From Defluviitaleaceae bacterium (GTDB lineage Bacteria; Bacillota; Clostridia; Lachnospirales; UBA5962), in assembly GCA_009780765.1 (NCBI GenBank), contig WQZK01000145.1, positions 1 to 5,255 on the forward strand: 5,255 nucleotides of DNA, in the 5' to 3' direction. Below are positions 1-4,915 of the stretch, piece by piece. The notes beneath the pieces are model-generated. The model ran no database searches. It was not told the DNA's origin and saw only the letters and a program-made list of their open reading frames with translations. The translations under genes and the position numbers were made by a program. How positions within the stretch are numbered: position 1 is the stretch's first letter; the number at the start of each line of letters is the position of its first letter.

Positions 1-842
1 ATACGCAGATTTACATACGACAGAAACAACAACCTACTAAGCGAAAGCGTTACAATACAAAAACCGGGCGAGCCAGAAAGGCTAAGCGAAACATTTTACA
101 CGTATGACGTAATGAACCGCCTAATTATGGTAGAAAGTGCAGGTGAATTTACGAAATACGAGTATGATTTAGCAGGAAATCTTGTTAGGATGATAACAGG
201 AAATGGCTTAAACGTACACACGTATGAGTATGACAGGAATGGAAATGTAATAAGATATATCGATGCAGAAGGACTTGAAGAGCTATACGTTTACGACTTA
301 AACGGAAACCTAATAGAAAAAACAGACCGAAATGGCAATGTAATAAGGCATGTATACGACGATTTAGGTAGGTTGGTTGAAACCATAGGCAGAGTAGAGC
401 CATCGATAGAAGAGCAAGAAATAGCAATGGCAAGGTACGAATATTCGAGGAACGGATTGCTGATATTAGAAGAAAATGAAAATATCACAATCCGACATCA
501 GTATGACAGCCTAGGCAGACTAATAAGAAGCACACAGAGCGATGGAGTTGTAACGACGCACACATACGACCGCAACAACAATCGTTTATCAATGCGAATG
601 TACTTAAATGGCGAGCTAACGGCGTATACAAGGTACGAATACGACTTGCTAGATAGAATGGTGAGAATATTTGTAGATGGCGTGTTAGAAGCCGAGTATA
701 GCTATGATGTGAACGGAAATAGGTCGAGTTTGTCGTACCCATTGGTGGGAGTGCAAACTACATACAGATTTAACCGTGCGAACTTAGTAACCGAGGTTGT
801 GAACAGGGTAAGTGGCGAAGTTGTATCGTCGTTCGAATATAA
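1..842 (+). repeat. Tandem YD (RHS) repeat array within the coding region
   Basis: Protein-level tandem repeats centred on (Y/H)xYDxxGN/R(L/V) recur roughly every 60-90 bases. Some units are still alike at DNA level, for example the block near 235-256 and the block near 328-349, which both read GAAATGG then AATGTAATAAG with few differences. The array gives way to non-repeat sequence shortly after 840. The units are coding and diverged, with no spacers of constant size, so this is not a CRISPR array. Confidence -1.
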
Positions 843-894
843 GAAATTTGTATGTAAAAAACAATATAAAGTTATAAGAAGTCATAAGCTCTAA
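1..894 (+). CDS. RHS/YD-repeat protein, 5' end outside window, apparently truncated at its C-terminus
   Basis: The reading frame is open from base 1, giving at least 297 residues, and the true start lies upstream. The ATG at 112 is internal: it has no Shine-Dalgarno and sits inside a repeat. Seen directly: about twelve tandem YD repeats of roughly 20-30 residues with cores such as YEYDLAGNLV, YEYDRNGNVI, YVYDLNGNLI, HVYDDLGRLV and HQYDSLGRLI. Known of the family: YD repeats build large beta-cocoon shells in secreted or surface RHS/WapA/teneurin-like proteins. These usually end in an RHS core motif and a variable, often toxic tip. Here the array breaks off at SSFEY (about residue 281) and is followed by only 17 lysine-rich residues (start KKFVCKK) and a stop. 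No RHS core, protease motif, toxin tip or immunity gene follows. GC content is visibly higher than in the genes to the right. I infer a truncated gene or pseudogene left by deletion or recombination; a short natural variant is possible. Confidence -1.
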   Translation: MRRFTYDRNNNLLSESVTIQKPGEPERLSETFYTYDVMNRLIMVESAGEFTKYEYDLAGNLVRMITGNGLNVHTYEYDRNGNVIRYIDAEGLEELYVYDLNGNLIEKTDRNGNVIRHVYDDLGRLVETIGRVEPSIEEQEIAMARYEYSRNGLLILEENENITIRHQYDSLGRLIRSTQSDGVVTTHTYDRNNNRLSMRMYLNGELTAYTRYEYDLLDRMVRIFVDGVLEAEYSYDVNGNRSSLSYPLVGVQTTYRFNRANLVTEVVNRVSGEVVSSFEYKKFVCKKQYKVIRSHKL

Positions 895-903
895 AAGCCA
901 GTA

Positions 904-931
904 ATAACCATACTCCTAACCACATATATAT
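904..931 (+). promoter_or_regulatory. Possible sigma-E-type promoter of spoIIID
   Basis: An ATA at 904-906 is followed after 16 bases by CATATATA at 923-930. This resembles the sigma-E pattern (ATA, 16-18 bp, CATACA-like -10), and spoIIID is a sigma-E gene in Bacillus subtilis. A start about 7 bases past the -10 would leave a short leader before the ribosome binding site at 948. The element lies in an AT-alternating stretch, so a chance match is easy. A second -10-like CATACT at 909-914 has no well-spaced -35 partner. Confidence -1.
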
Positions 932-947
932 TTATATATAGTAGTTT

Positions 948-955
948 AAGGAGGG
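948..955 (+). promoter_or_regulatory. Ribosome binding site fixing the TTG start of spoIIID
   Basis: AAGGAGGG lies 7 bases upstream of the TTG at 963. No ATG or GTG lies nearby in frame before residue 11, and the protein from this TTG aligns with SpoIIID from its first residues. The site therefore decides the start. Confidence -1.
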
Positions 956-962
956 CAATTTC

Positions 963-1244
963 TTGAAGCCATATATAGAAGAAAGAGCCGTAATGGTAGC
1001 CAATTTTATAATCAATTCCAATGCAACTGTAAGAGAAACGGCAAAAATGTTTGGAATTTCTAAATCAACCGTACATAAAGATGTTACAGAACGTTTATTA
1101 AAATTCAATCCAAACCTAGCCAACGAGGCAAAAAGAATTTTGGAGATAAATAAATCTGAAAGGCACATAAGGGGCGGACTCGCAACAAAAGAAAAATATT
1201 TAAACATCACAACAATAAATCAAGATAAAAGGCAAGATTTTTAA
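963..1244 (+). CDS. spoIIID: Sporulation transcriptional regulator SpoIIID
   Basis: This 93-residue protein has the same length as B. subtilis SpoIIID. In that organism SpoIIID is a mother-cell DNA-binding protein that, with sigma-E, activates or represses many sporulation genes and helps switch to sigma-K. Seen here: the N-terminal KPYIEERA segment, a helix-turn-helix at about residues 22-43 whose recognition helix includes ISKSTVHKDVTERL, the NPNLANEAKRIL helix (49-60), and the basic C-terminal block ERHIRGGLATKEKY (66-79) that in the family contributes to DNA contact. All family hallmarks are present, so it should be functional. The start is TTG with a strong ribosome binding site. It is transcribed alone: a truncated RHS gene lies 68 bp upstream, a hairpin terminator follows within 10 bp, and the next gene is convergent. 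Its presence marks the host as an endospore former. Confidence -1.
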   Translation: MKPYIEERAVMVANFIINSNATVRETAKMFGISKSTVHKDVTERLLKFNPNLANEAKRILEINKSERHIRGGLATKEKYLNITTINQDKRQDF

Positions 1245-1252
1245 GTTATTTT

Positions 1253-1280
1253 AAAAGGGTGATTCTTATCATCCTTTTTT
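1253..1280 (+). terminator. Rho-independent terminator shared by spoIIID and convergent sir2
   Basis: AAAAGGGTGAT (1253-1263), loop TCTT, ATCATCCTTTT (1268-1278). This is an 11-bp stem with one G-U pair, followed by further T residues on the plus strand. It begins 8 bases after the spoIIID stop, and its T-run touches the stop codon of the convergent sir2 gene. On the minus strand the hairpin is followed by only about four T residues, so it should stop spoIIID transcripts better than sir2 transcripts. Confidence -1.
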
Positions 1281-2002
1281 TATTGTAAGCAATTCTCAAA
1301 CACTTTTCCAATACTTTCATTTATTACTAAGTTAGCTTTTCTATCAACATGAGTACTAGACTTATTTATAAGAACAAGCTTATTTCCTTGATAATAATCT
1401 ATAAGTCCTGCGGCAGGATATACTCCGAGTGATGTTCCTCCTATTATTAGCAGATCTGCATTTGAAATATGTCTAAAAGCCGAGTTTATTGTGTGTTCGT
1501 TAAGAGTTTCACCAAATAGCACTACATCAGGTTTAATCACTCCGCCACATTTGCAATGAGGTACTCCTTCGCAATTTTTAATAAGCGAAACATCATGGTT
1601 TAAGCCACATTTAACACAAAAATTGCTATAAACAGAGCCATGAAGCTCTAAAACATTTTTAGAGCCTGCTTTTTGATGTAGTCCATCAATATTTTGCGTG
1701 ATTACTGCTTTTAGCTTGCCGCTTTTTTCTAATTCGGCAAGCTTTATATGAGCCTTGTTTGGCTGTGCATCTAAGCAAAGCAATTTATTTCTATAAAATT
1801 CATAGAATTCATCAGTATTGCTCATGAAAAATCTACGGGATAGGATAGTTTCGGGTGGATGTTTGTACTGTTGATTATACAAACCATCTACACTGCGAAA
1901 ATCTGGGATGCCACTTTCGGTTGATACTCCAGCACCTCCAAAAAAAACGATATAACTACTTTCTAGGATATATTTTCTTAAAGTATCTGTATTTTTTTGC
2001 AT
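1280..2002 (-). CDS. NAD-dependent protein deacetylase, Sir2 family
   Basis: A complete 240-residue sirtuin. Family role: NAD-dependent removal of acetyl (sometimes longer acyl) groups from lysines in cytoplasmic proteins, yielding nicotinamide and O-acetyl-ADP-ribose. Seen: the Rossmann NAD site GAGVSTESGIPDFRS (residues 23-37), TQNIDGLHQKAG (102-113), the catalytic His121 in LELHGS, a zinc module with Cys129/Cys132 and Cys150/Cys152, IKPDVVLFGE (156-165), GGTSLGVYPA (188-197) and LVLIN (209-213). The second zinc pair is CxC (HCKCGG), a spacing I recall in clostridial homologues. The start at 2002 was chosen because AAAGGG sits 8 bases upstream and the sirtuin fold begins there. An in-frame ATG at 2080 would add 26 unrelated residues and overlap the upstream gene by 62 bp. 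It lies 16 bp after the lipoprotein gene and is probably co-transcribed. No partner of a sirtuin-based defence system (Argonaute, TIR, HerA) is visible. The substrate is unknown. Confidence -1.
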   Translation of the reverse strand: MQKNTDTLRKYILESSYIVFFGGAGVSTESGIPDFRSVDGLYNQQYKHPPETILSRRFFMSNTDEFYEFYRNKLLCLDAQPNKAHIKLAELEKSGKLKAVITQNIDGLHQKAGSKNVLELHGSVYSNFCVKCGLNHDVSLIKNCEGVPHCKCGGVIKPDVVLFGETLNEHTINSAFRHISNADLLIIGGTSLGVYPAAGLIDYYQGNKLVLINKSSTHVDRKANLVINESIGKVFENCLQ

Positions 2003-2010
2003 ATTAATAG

Positions 2011-2016
2011 CCCTTT
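2011..2016 (-). promoter_or_regulatory. Ribosome binding site deciding the sir2 start at 2002
   Basis: On the minus strand AAAGGG lies 8 bases before the ATG at 2002. It fills the 16-bp gap after the stop codon of the upstream lipoprotein gene. This supports the shorter sirtuin start and suggests translation close behind the upstream gene. Confidence -1.
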
Positions 2017-2018
2017 CT

Positions 2019-2906
2019 TTAAGCTTCGTTAGTTCTAAGGGTTCTATTATACCTAAATGTTCTTCCATGTACTCCAACACTATTTAAAATAAGAGTATCA
2101 CCGTCAATAAAAAATTCCCACTGTTCAAAAGTGAATGTAGTTGGGTCTAGTATAAAAAGATAGTTGTTAAATGTAGTCCAAATGGCTATTCCTTCAGAGT
2201 CGGAAAAACCAAGAAAACATGTTGCATCATCTAAAAAATAGTATTCCCAATCTGGGTCTTCTTCCCAAGCCCAAGCACCTAAAAGTTCTGGGTTATTAGA
2301 AAACTCTCCACGCACATATTCTAATCTATAGCCAGTAACTTGTGTACTCTCTAAAAGCAGGAAGTCACCGTTAATTGTGTATGTCCAATGCCATTGATCT
2401 AAAGGGCCAAATTGCTGAATTAATATATTATCACTGGCAAACCAATTGAAATCGATATGCTCGTCAGGCTCACTATCAAATGGTACAGTAACTCCTATTG
2501 TGTATTCGTTAAAATTTATTTCTTGAAGATGTTGTAAATTAACCCAGCTTCCTAAAAGGTCTTGATTTTCAGTTGACCTAAGGTATGTATATGCCATCAT
2601 TCCGCCATCATCAAGAGTTATTAAATTGTCTTCCTCAAATGTATAGTCGTGAGTTTCTCTAAAAAGGCGACCATGTGAACTAGTATCAATTATAAGGGTG
2701 TTGTTTCTTGTTCCCCACCTAAAACTTTGAATTTGGGCATCACCTCTTTGACCGGTACCATCTTCATTAAAAACATATGTCCATTGAACGTTGCCTTCCC
2801 AATGCCATGTTCCAACGAAAGCAGGGTCTTGATAAAGCTCATCTCTACCACAACCTGTAAGAAATATTGCTAATGCAAGCAATAGCAATAATAAAATTTT
2901 TTTCAT
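2019..2906 (-). CDS. Three-repeat lipoprotein of unknown function
   Basis: This is a 295-residue predicted lipoprotein. The N-terminus is a lysine-led hydrophobic signal (MKK then leucine-rich) ending in the lipobox LTGC, so Cys19 should be lipidated and the protein anchored outside the cytoplasmic membrane. The mature part is three degenerate repeats of about 84 residues (27-110, 114-198, 205-288). Each begins with a VGTW/LLGSW/LLGAW motif and has an aromatic YxF-D turn, a central W-x-N/D-N-x-L strand, a Y/W-x-I/F-x-G/D-D-x-L-x-L strand and a closing TYLR/EYVR/FRYNR strand. The pattern of short beta strands and the starting G-x-W recall lipocalin-like or DUF5640-type small beta-barrel domains, but I cannot assign a family firmly. 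It is acidic and rich in Trp and Tyr, with no catalytic motif visible. The ATG at 2906 has GGAG 8 bases upstream and a strong promoter. It leads a two-gene unit with sir2. Confidence -1.
   Translation of the reverse strand: MKKILLLLLLALAIFLTGCGRDELYQDPAFVGTWHWEGNVQWTYVFNEDGTGQRGDAQIQSFRWGTRNNTLIIDTSSHGRLFRETHDYTFEEDNLITLDDGGMMAYTYLRSTENQDLLGSWVNLQHLQEINFNEYTIGVTVPFDSEPDEHIDFNWFASDNILIQQFGPLDQWHWTYTINGDFLLLESTQVTGYRLEYVRGEFSNNPELLGAWAWEEDPDWEYYFLDDATCFLGFSDSEGIAIWTTFNNYLFILDPTTFTFEQWEFFIDGDTLILNSVGVHGRTFRYNRTLRTNEA
2043..2828 (-). repeat. Three tandem ~84-residue repeats in the lipoprotein
   Basis: Repeat 1 covers about 2828-2577, repeat 2 about 2567-2313 and repeat 3 about 2294-2043. The anchor motifs are FVGTWHWEG, LLGSWVNL and LLGAWAWEE at the starts, and AYTYLR, RLEYVR and TFRYNR at the ends. 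Repeats 1 and 3 are the more alike (FRWGTRNNTLII against IWTTFNNYLFIL). The similarity is at protein level only, which indicates old duplications. Confidence -1.
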
Positions 2907-2936
2907 TAACTATTCTCCATATCCTCTTTTATAAAC

Positions 2937-2965
2937 ATTATATCATTCGTGTTTTAAAAAGTCAA
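2937..2965 (-). promoter_or_regulatory. Sigma-A promoter of the lipoprotein-sir2 unit
   Basis: Read on the minus strand: TTGACT (2965-2960), a 17-base spacer, then TATAAT (2942-2937), preceded by TG at the extended -10 position. Transcription should begin near 2930, giving a leader of about 25 bases that carries GGAG (2918-2915) before the ATG at 2906. The -10 is perfect and the -35 has one mismatch. Confidence -1.
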
Positions 2966-2968
2966 TCG

Positions 2969-2995
2969 TTGTCATAATATAGGCAAGCTTGACAA
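2969..2995. repeat. Short inverted repeat between the divergent promoters
   Basis: TTGTCA (2969-2974) and TGACAA (2990-2995) form a 6-bp inverted repeat separated by 15 bases, and the right arm overlaps the plus-strand -35 box. Its position would suit an operator controlling both promoters. However, the arm is short and partly dictated by the -35 consensus, so chance is likely. Confidence -1.
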
Positions 2996-3017
2996 TGGCT
3001 TTAGTGTATGATATACT
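2989..3017 (+). promoter_or_regulatory. Sigma-A promoter of the HAD-DUF402 / GNAT / ABC operon
   Basis: TTGACA (2989-2994), a 17-base spacer and TATACT (3012-3017), with TG at 3009-3010 as an extended -10. The -35 is perfect and the -10 has one mismatch. The predicted start near 3024 leaves a leader of about 27 bases with GGGG (3040-3043) 7 bases before the ATG at 3051. It lies back to back with the lipoprotein promoter, the two -35 boxes being 23 bp apart. Confidence -1.
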
Positions 3018-3050
3018 ATTTAACCAACTATACAGAACTGGGGCGATAGC

Positions 3051-4361
3051 ATGAACAAAATTAAGCTAATTATAACTGATTTAGACAACACCCTTTTAAG
3101 GAGAGATAAAACAATATCACAGTATACTAAGTCAGTATTTGAGAGGCTAAAATCTAAGGGGGTTTTAGTGGCATTTGCAACGGCTCGCTCGGAAAAGCAA
3201 TGCAAGCGATTTTCTGATATGCTTAATCCTTATGCGATTATTTCAAATGGTGGTGCTAGGGTTCGTATATCTGATAAAACTATACATAGAGCGACTATTG
3301 ATACTTGTACAACAAATAAATTATTATCAGCACTTTCTAAACTACCTAGTGTTAAAAATATAGGAATTGACACAGATAGCGGATATTTTGTGAATCGCCA
3401 GCCTGAAGAGGAGCTCACTATTGACTTGCAAGATTTTCTTCCAGTTAGCATGATAGATTTTTCAAAAGAGTTTAAATATGATGCGTATAAAATGCCTATA
3501 GAATGTTTTAATAGTGATGATGTTTACAAGGTTGCTTCTAATTTCCCAAGTATTGAAGTTATGAAATTTTCAGGCGAAGACTGGTTTTGCTTTATGGATA
3601 AAAATGCTACGAAATTAAATGGAATTAAAGCATTAGCAAACCATATGGGTATTGGGCTTGAAAATGTTATTGCCTTTGGTGATGATTTTAATGATATTGA
3701 GATGATTGAAAAATGCGGCACATCAGTTGCTGCTGGTAATGCTATTGATGAGGTTAAAAATGCCGCTGGCTATATATGTAATGATTGTGATAATGATGGG
3801 GTTGCTAAGTTTATTGAGGAGAAATTTTTAGGAAGGCGAAAATACCTAGGCCATGTAAATAAAAGATATATCAAAGACTTTAAAACTCAAATAATAAGGG
3901 TTGATGAAGATAATATTAGCGGATATGCAGCATTTATTAAAATCAAGGAGGTTCATTGTCCTCAATTAGTAGGTGAAAAGGGCTCTGAAACTTGTATTGC
4001 GGACAATGGCTATAGCGAGCTGTGCTACTTACCTGACAATGAAAATTGGCAATTTTATGCAATGTATGATAATCAAGGCTGTATTATCGAATGGTATTTT
4101 GATATTACAAGAAAAAATGCAATAAGTGAAACCGGCGAACCATATGCTGATGATATGTATCTTGATGCAGTGCTTATGCCTAGCGGGAAAATAATGATTT
4201 TTGATGAAGACGAATTGCTTGAGGCACGGGATAATGGCAATATATCTCAAGAAGAGTTTAATATAGCATATAGCGTTTTAAATAGATTGATTGATAGTAA
4301 AGTAATTAGTGTTAATTTTATGGAAAAGTTTTGTTCAAGGCTTTTAAGTTTATTCAAATAA
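3051..4361 (+). CDS. Fusion protein: Cof-type HAD phosphatase plus DUF402 domain
   Basis: 436 residues in one uninterrupted frame. Residues 1 to about 260 are a HAD-IIB (Cof) hydrolase. Motif I is DLDNT (10-14) with nucleophile Asp10 and Asp12, motif II is Thr44 in ATAR, the C2-type cap is about 80-180, the motif III lysine is probably Lys188, and motif IV is GDDFND (210-215). Such enzymes dephosphorylate sugar phosphates, nucleotides or flavin and pyridoxal phosphates in a Mg2+-dependent way. Residues about 267-436 match a whole stand-alone DUF402 protein: KRYIKDF near the start (271-277), IADNGYSELCYLP, WYFDI (348-352), YADDMYLDAVLMPSG (365-379) and DEDELLEA (385-392). These include the conserved acidic residues expected to bind metal. 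Characterised DUF402 members hydrolyse nucleoside di- and triphosphates or, in FomD, a nucleotidyl-fosfomycin intermediate. The fusion is therefore probably cytoplasmic with two phosphohydrolase sites; the substrate is unknown. It heads the rightward operon, 42 bp before the GNAT gene. Confidence -1.
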   Translation: MNKIKLIITDLDNTLLRRDKTISQYTKSVFERLKSKGVLVAFATARSEKQCKRFSDMLNPYAIISNGGARVRISDKTIHRATIDTCTTNKLLSALSKLPSVKNIGIDTDSGYFVNRQPEEELTIDLQDFLPVSMIDFSKEFKYDAYKMPIECFNSDDVYKVASNFPSIEVMKFSGEDWFCFMDKNATKLNGIKALANHMGIGLENVIAFGDDFNDIEMIEKCGTSVAAGNAIDEVKNAAGYICNDCDNDGVAKFIEEKFLGRRKYLGHVNKRYIKDFKTQIIRVDEDNISGYAAFIKIKEVHCPQLVGEKGSETCIADNGYSELCYLPDNENWQFYAMYDNQGCIIEWYFDITRKNAISETGEPYADDMYLDAVLMPSGKIMIFDEDELLEARDNGNISQEEFNIAYSVLNRLIDSKVISVNFMEKFCSRLLSLFK

Positions 4362-4370
4362 AGATTTGAA
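4353..4370 (+). repeat. Small hairpin across the HAD-DUF402 stop codon
   Basis: TTCAAAT (4353-4359), loop AAAG, ATTTGAA (4364-4370): a perfect 7-bp inverted repeat that includes the first base of the TAA stop. It is AT-rich and has no T-run after it (CAGGAGCG follows), so it does not look like an intrinsic terminator. It may affect RNA processing or translation of the next gene, or mean nothing. Confidence -1.
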
Positions 4371-4387
4371 CAGGAGCGAAACTGGTG

Positions 4388-4395
4388 AAAAGGGG
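4388..4395 (+). promoter_or_regulatory. Ribosome binding site for the GTG-started GNAT gene
   Basis: AAAAGGGG lies 8 bases before the GTG at 4404. The family N-terminus (an ILTKRCILTLL-type first strand) begins right after this codon, which supports GTG as the start. Confidence -1.
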
Positions 4396-4403
4396 AATTA
4401 ATA

Positions 4404-4895
4404 GTGCAAATATTAACAAAACGATGTATTTTAACTCTATTAAGCGAATCCGATTTTGAAGAGCTAACACCTCTAATTACAAATGAAACTGTGCGAAGAT
4501 ATTTAGGAGGTGTTCGCCCTTTAGAAAGTTCTTTAAATGGGTGGCTTTTGTCAATACAGTCGTTAGATGAATATATATTTGCAGTACGGTTGCAAATATC
4601 AAGTGTTGCTGTTGGGCTTGTAACACTTGCACAACATCATAATCAGGAAGATATGGAAATATCTTTTATGTTTCTGCCCGAATATTGGGGAAATGGTTAT
4701 GCAAGGGAAGCAGTTGGGGTATTACTTAAATTTTCTGAATGTGAATTACAGTTAAGCCGTGTTGTTTCGGAAACTCAAGCGGCAAATATACGTTCACGTT
4801 CTATGCTCGAAAAGTTAGGGTACACCTTAGAGAGTGAAGTAGAGCGTTTTGGCGAAAAACAGTACATTTATGTTTTTAAAAATAAGTTGCTTTAA
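4404..4895 (+). CDS. GNAT family N-acetyltransferase, RimJ/RimL-like
   Basis: 163 residues, the usual size for a single-domain GNAT enzyme. The fold transfers an acetyl group from acetyl-CoA to an amine on a protein N-terminus, small molecule or antibiotic. Seen: N-terminal strand and helix TKRCILTLLSESDFEEL (5-21), the beta-4/acetyl-CoA pyrophosphate loop region MEISFMFLPEYWGNGYAREAV (84-104) with the GNGYA form of the Q/RxxGxG/A motif, and motif B ETQAANIRSRSMLEKLGY (123-140) with the N-x-x-S-x-x-x-L-E-K-L-G-Y signature. This arrangement is typical of the RimJ/RimL-like group (Acetyltransf_3), whose substrates are diverse. It starts with GTG and lies 42 bp after the HAD-DUF402 gene and 20 bp before the ABC ATPase gene, so it is probably co-transcribed with both. 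The substrate cannot be inferred. Confidence -1.
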   Translation: MQILTKRCILTLLSESDFEELTPLITNETVRRYLGGVRPLESSLNGWLLSIQSLDEYIFAVRLQISSVAVGLVTLAQHHNQEDMEISFMFLPEYWGNGYAREAVGVLLKFSECELQLSRVVSETQAANIRSRSMLEKLGYTLESEVERFGEKQYIYVFKNKLL

Positions 4896-4903
4896 ATAAA
4901 GTT

Positions 4904-4910
4904 AGGAGGA
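4904..4910 (+). promoter_or_regulatory. Strong ribosome binding site for the ABC ATPase gene
   Basis: AGGAGGA lies 5 bases before the ATG at 4916, in the 20-bp gap after the GNAT gene. No terminator or separate promoter is seen in the gap, which supports read-through from the upstream genes. Confidence -1.
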
Positions 4911-4915
4911 ATACC

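Noticed and set aside
112..114. ATG at 112 as the start of the RHS gene
   Set aside because: The frame is open to base 1 with YD repeats on both sides of this codon, and no Shine-Dalgarno precedes it.
185..742. Several antisense open frames across the RHS gene
   Set aside because: They are shadows of the repeat-rich coding strand: no recognisable domains, no ribosome binding sites, and they overlap one another. The same applies to antisense frames across spoIIID and the HAD-DUF402 gene.
1..842. Regular repeats as a CRISPR array or DNA satellite
   Set aside because: The periodicity is the coding YD repeat; units differ in length and sequence and there are no constant direct repeats with spacers.
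881..914. GTCATAAG (881-888) with CATACT (909-914) as a sporulation promoter
   Set aside because: The gap between them is too long for sigma-E, and the -10 is incomplete; the 904-931 element fits the spacing better, though still weakly.
1540..1560. CxC instead of CxxC in the second zinc pair of the sirtuin as a defect
   Set aside because: The HCKCGG form is one I recall from clostridial sirtuins, so it is probably a normal variant and zinc binding is likely kept.
1280..2002. Sir2 protein as part of an antiphage NAD-depletion system
   Set aside because: It is a stand-alone canonical deacetylase with a complete zinc module and catalytic histidine, next to a lipoprotein. No Argonaute, TIR, HerA or other defence partner lies in the window.
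2003..2080. Longer sirtuin start at 2080 adding 26 residues
   Set aside because: It would overlap the lipoprotein gene by 62 bp, the added residues do not belong to the sirtuin fold, and a good ribosome binding site serves the ATG at 2002.
4353..4370. Inverted repeat after HAD-DUF402 as a transcription terminator
   Set aside because: The stem is short and AT-rich and no T-run follows, so read-through into the GNAT gene is expected.
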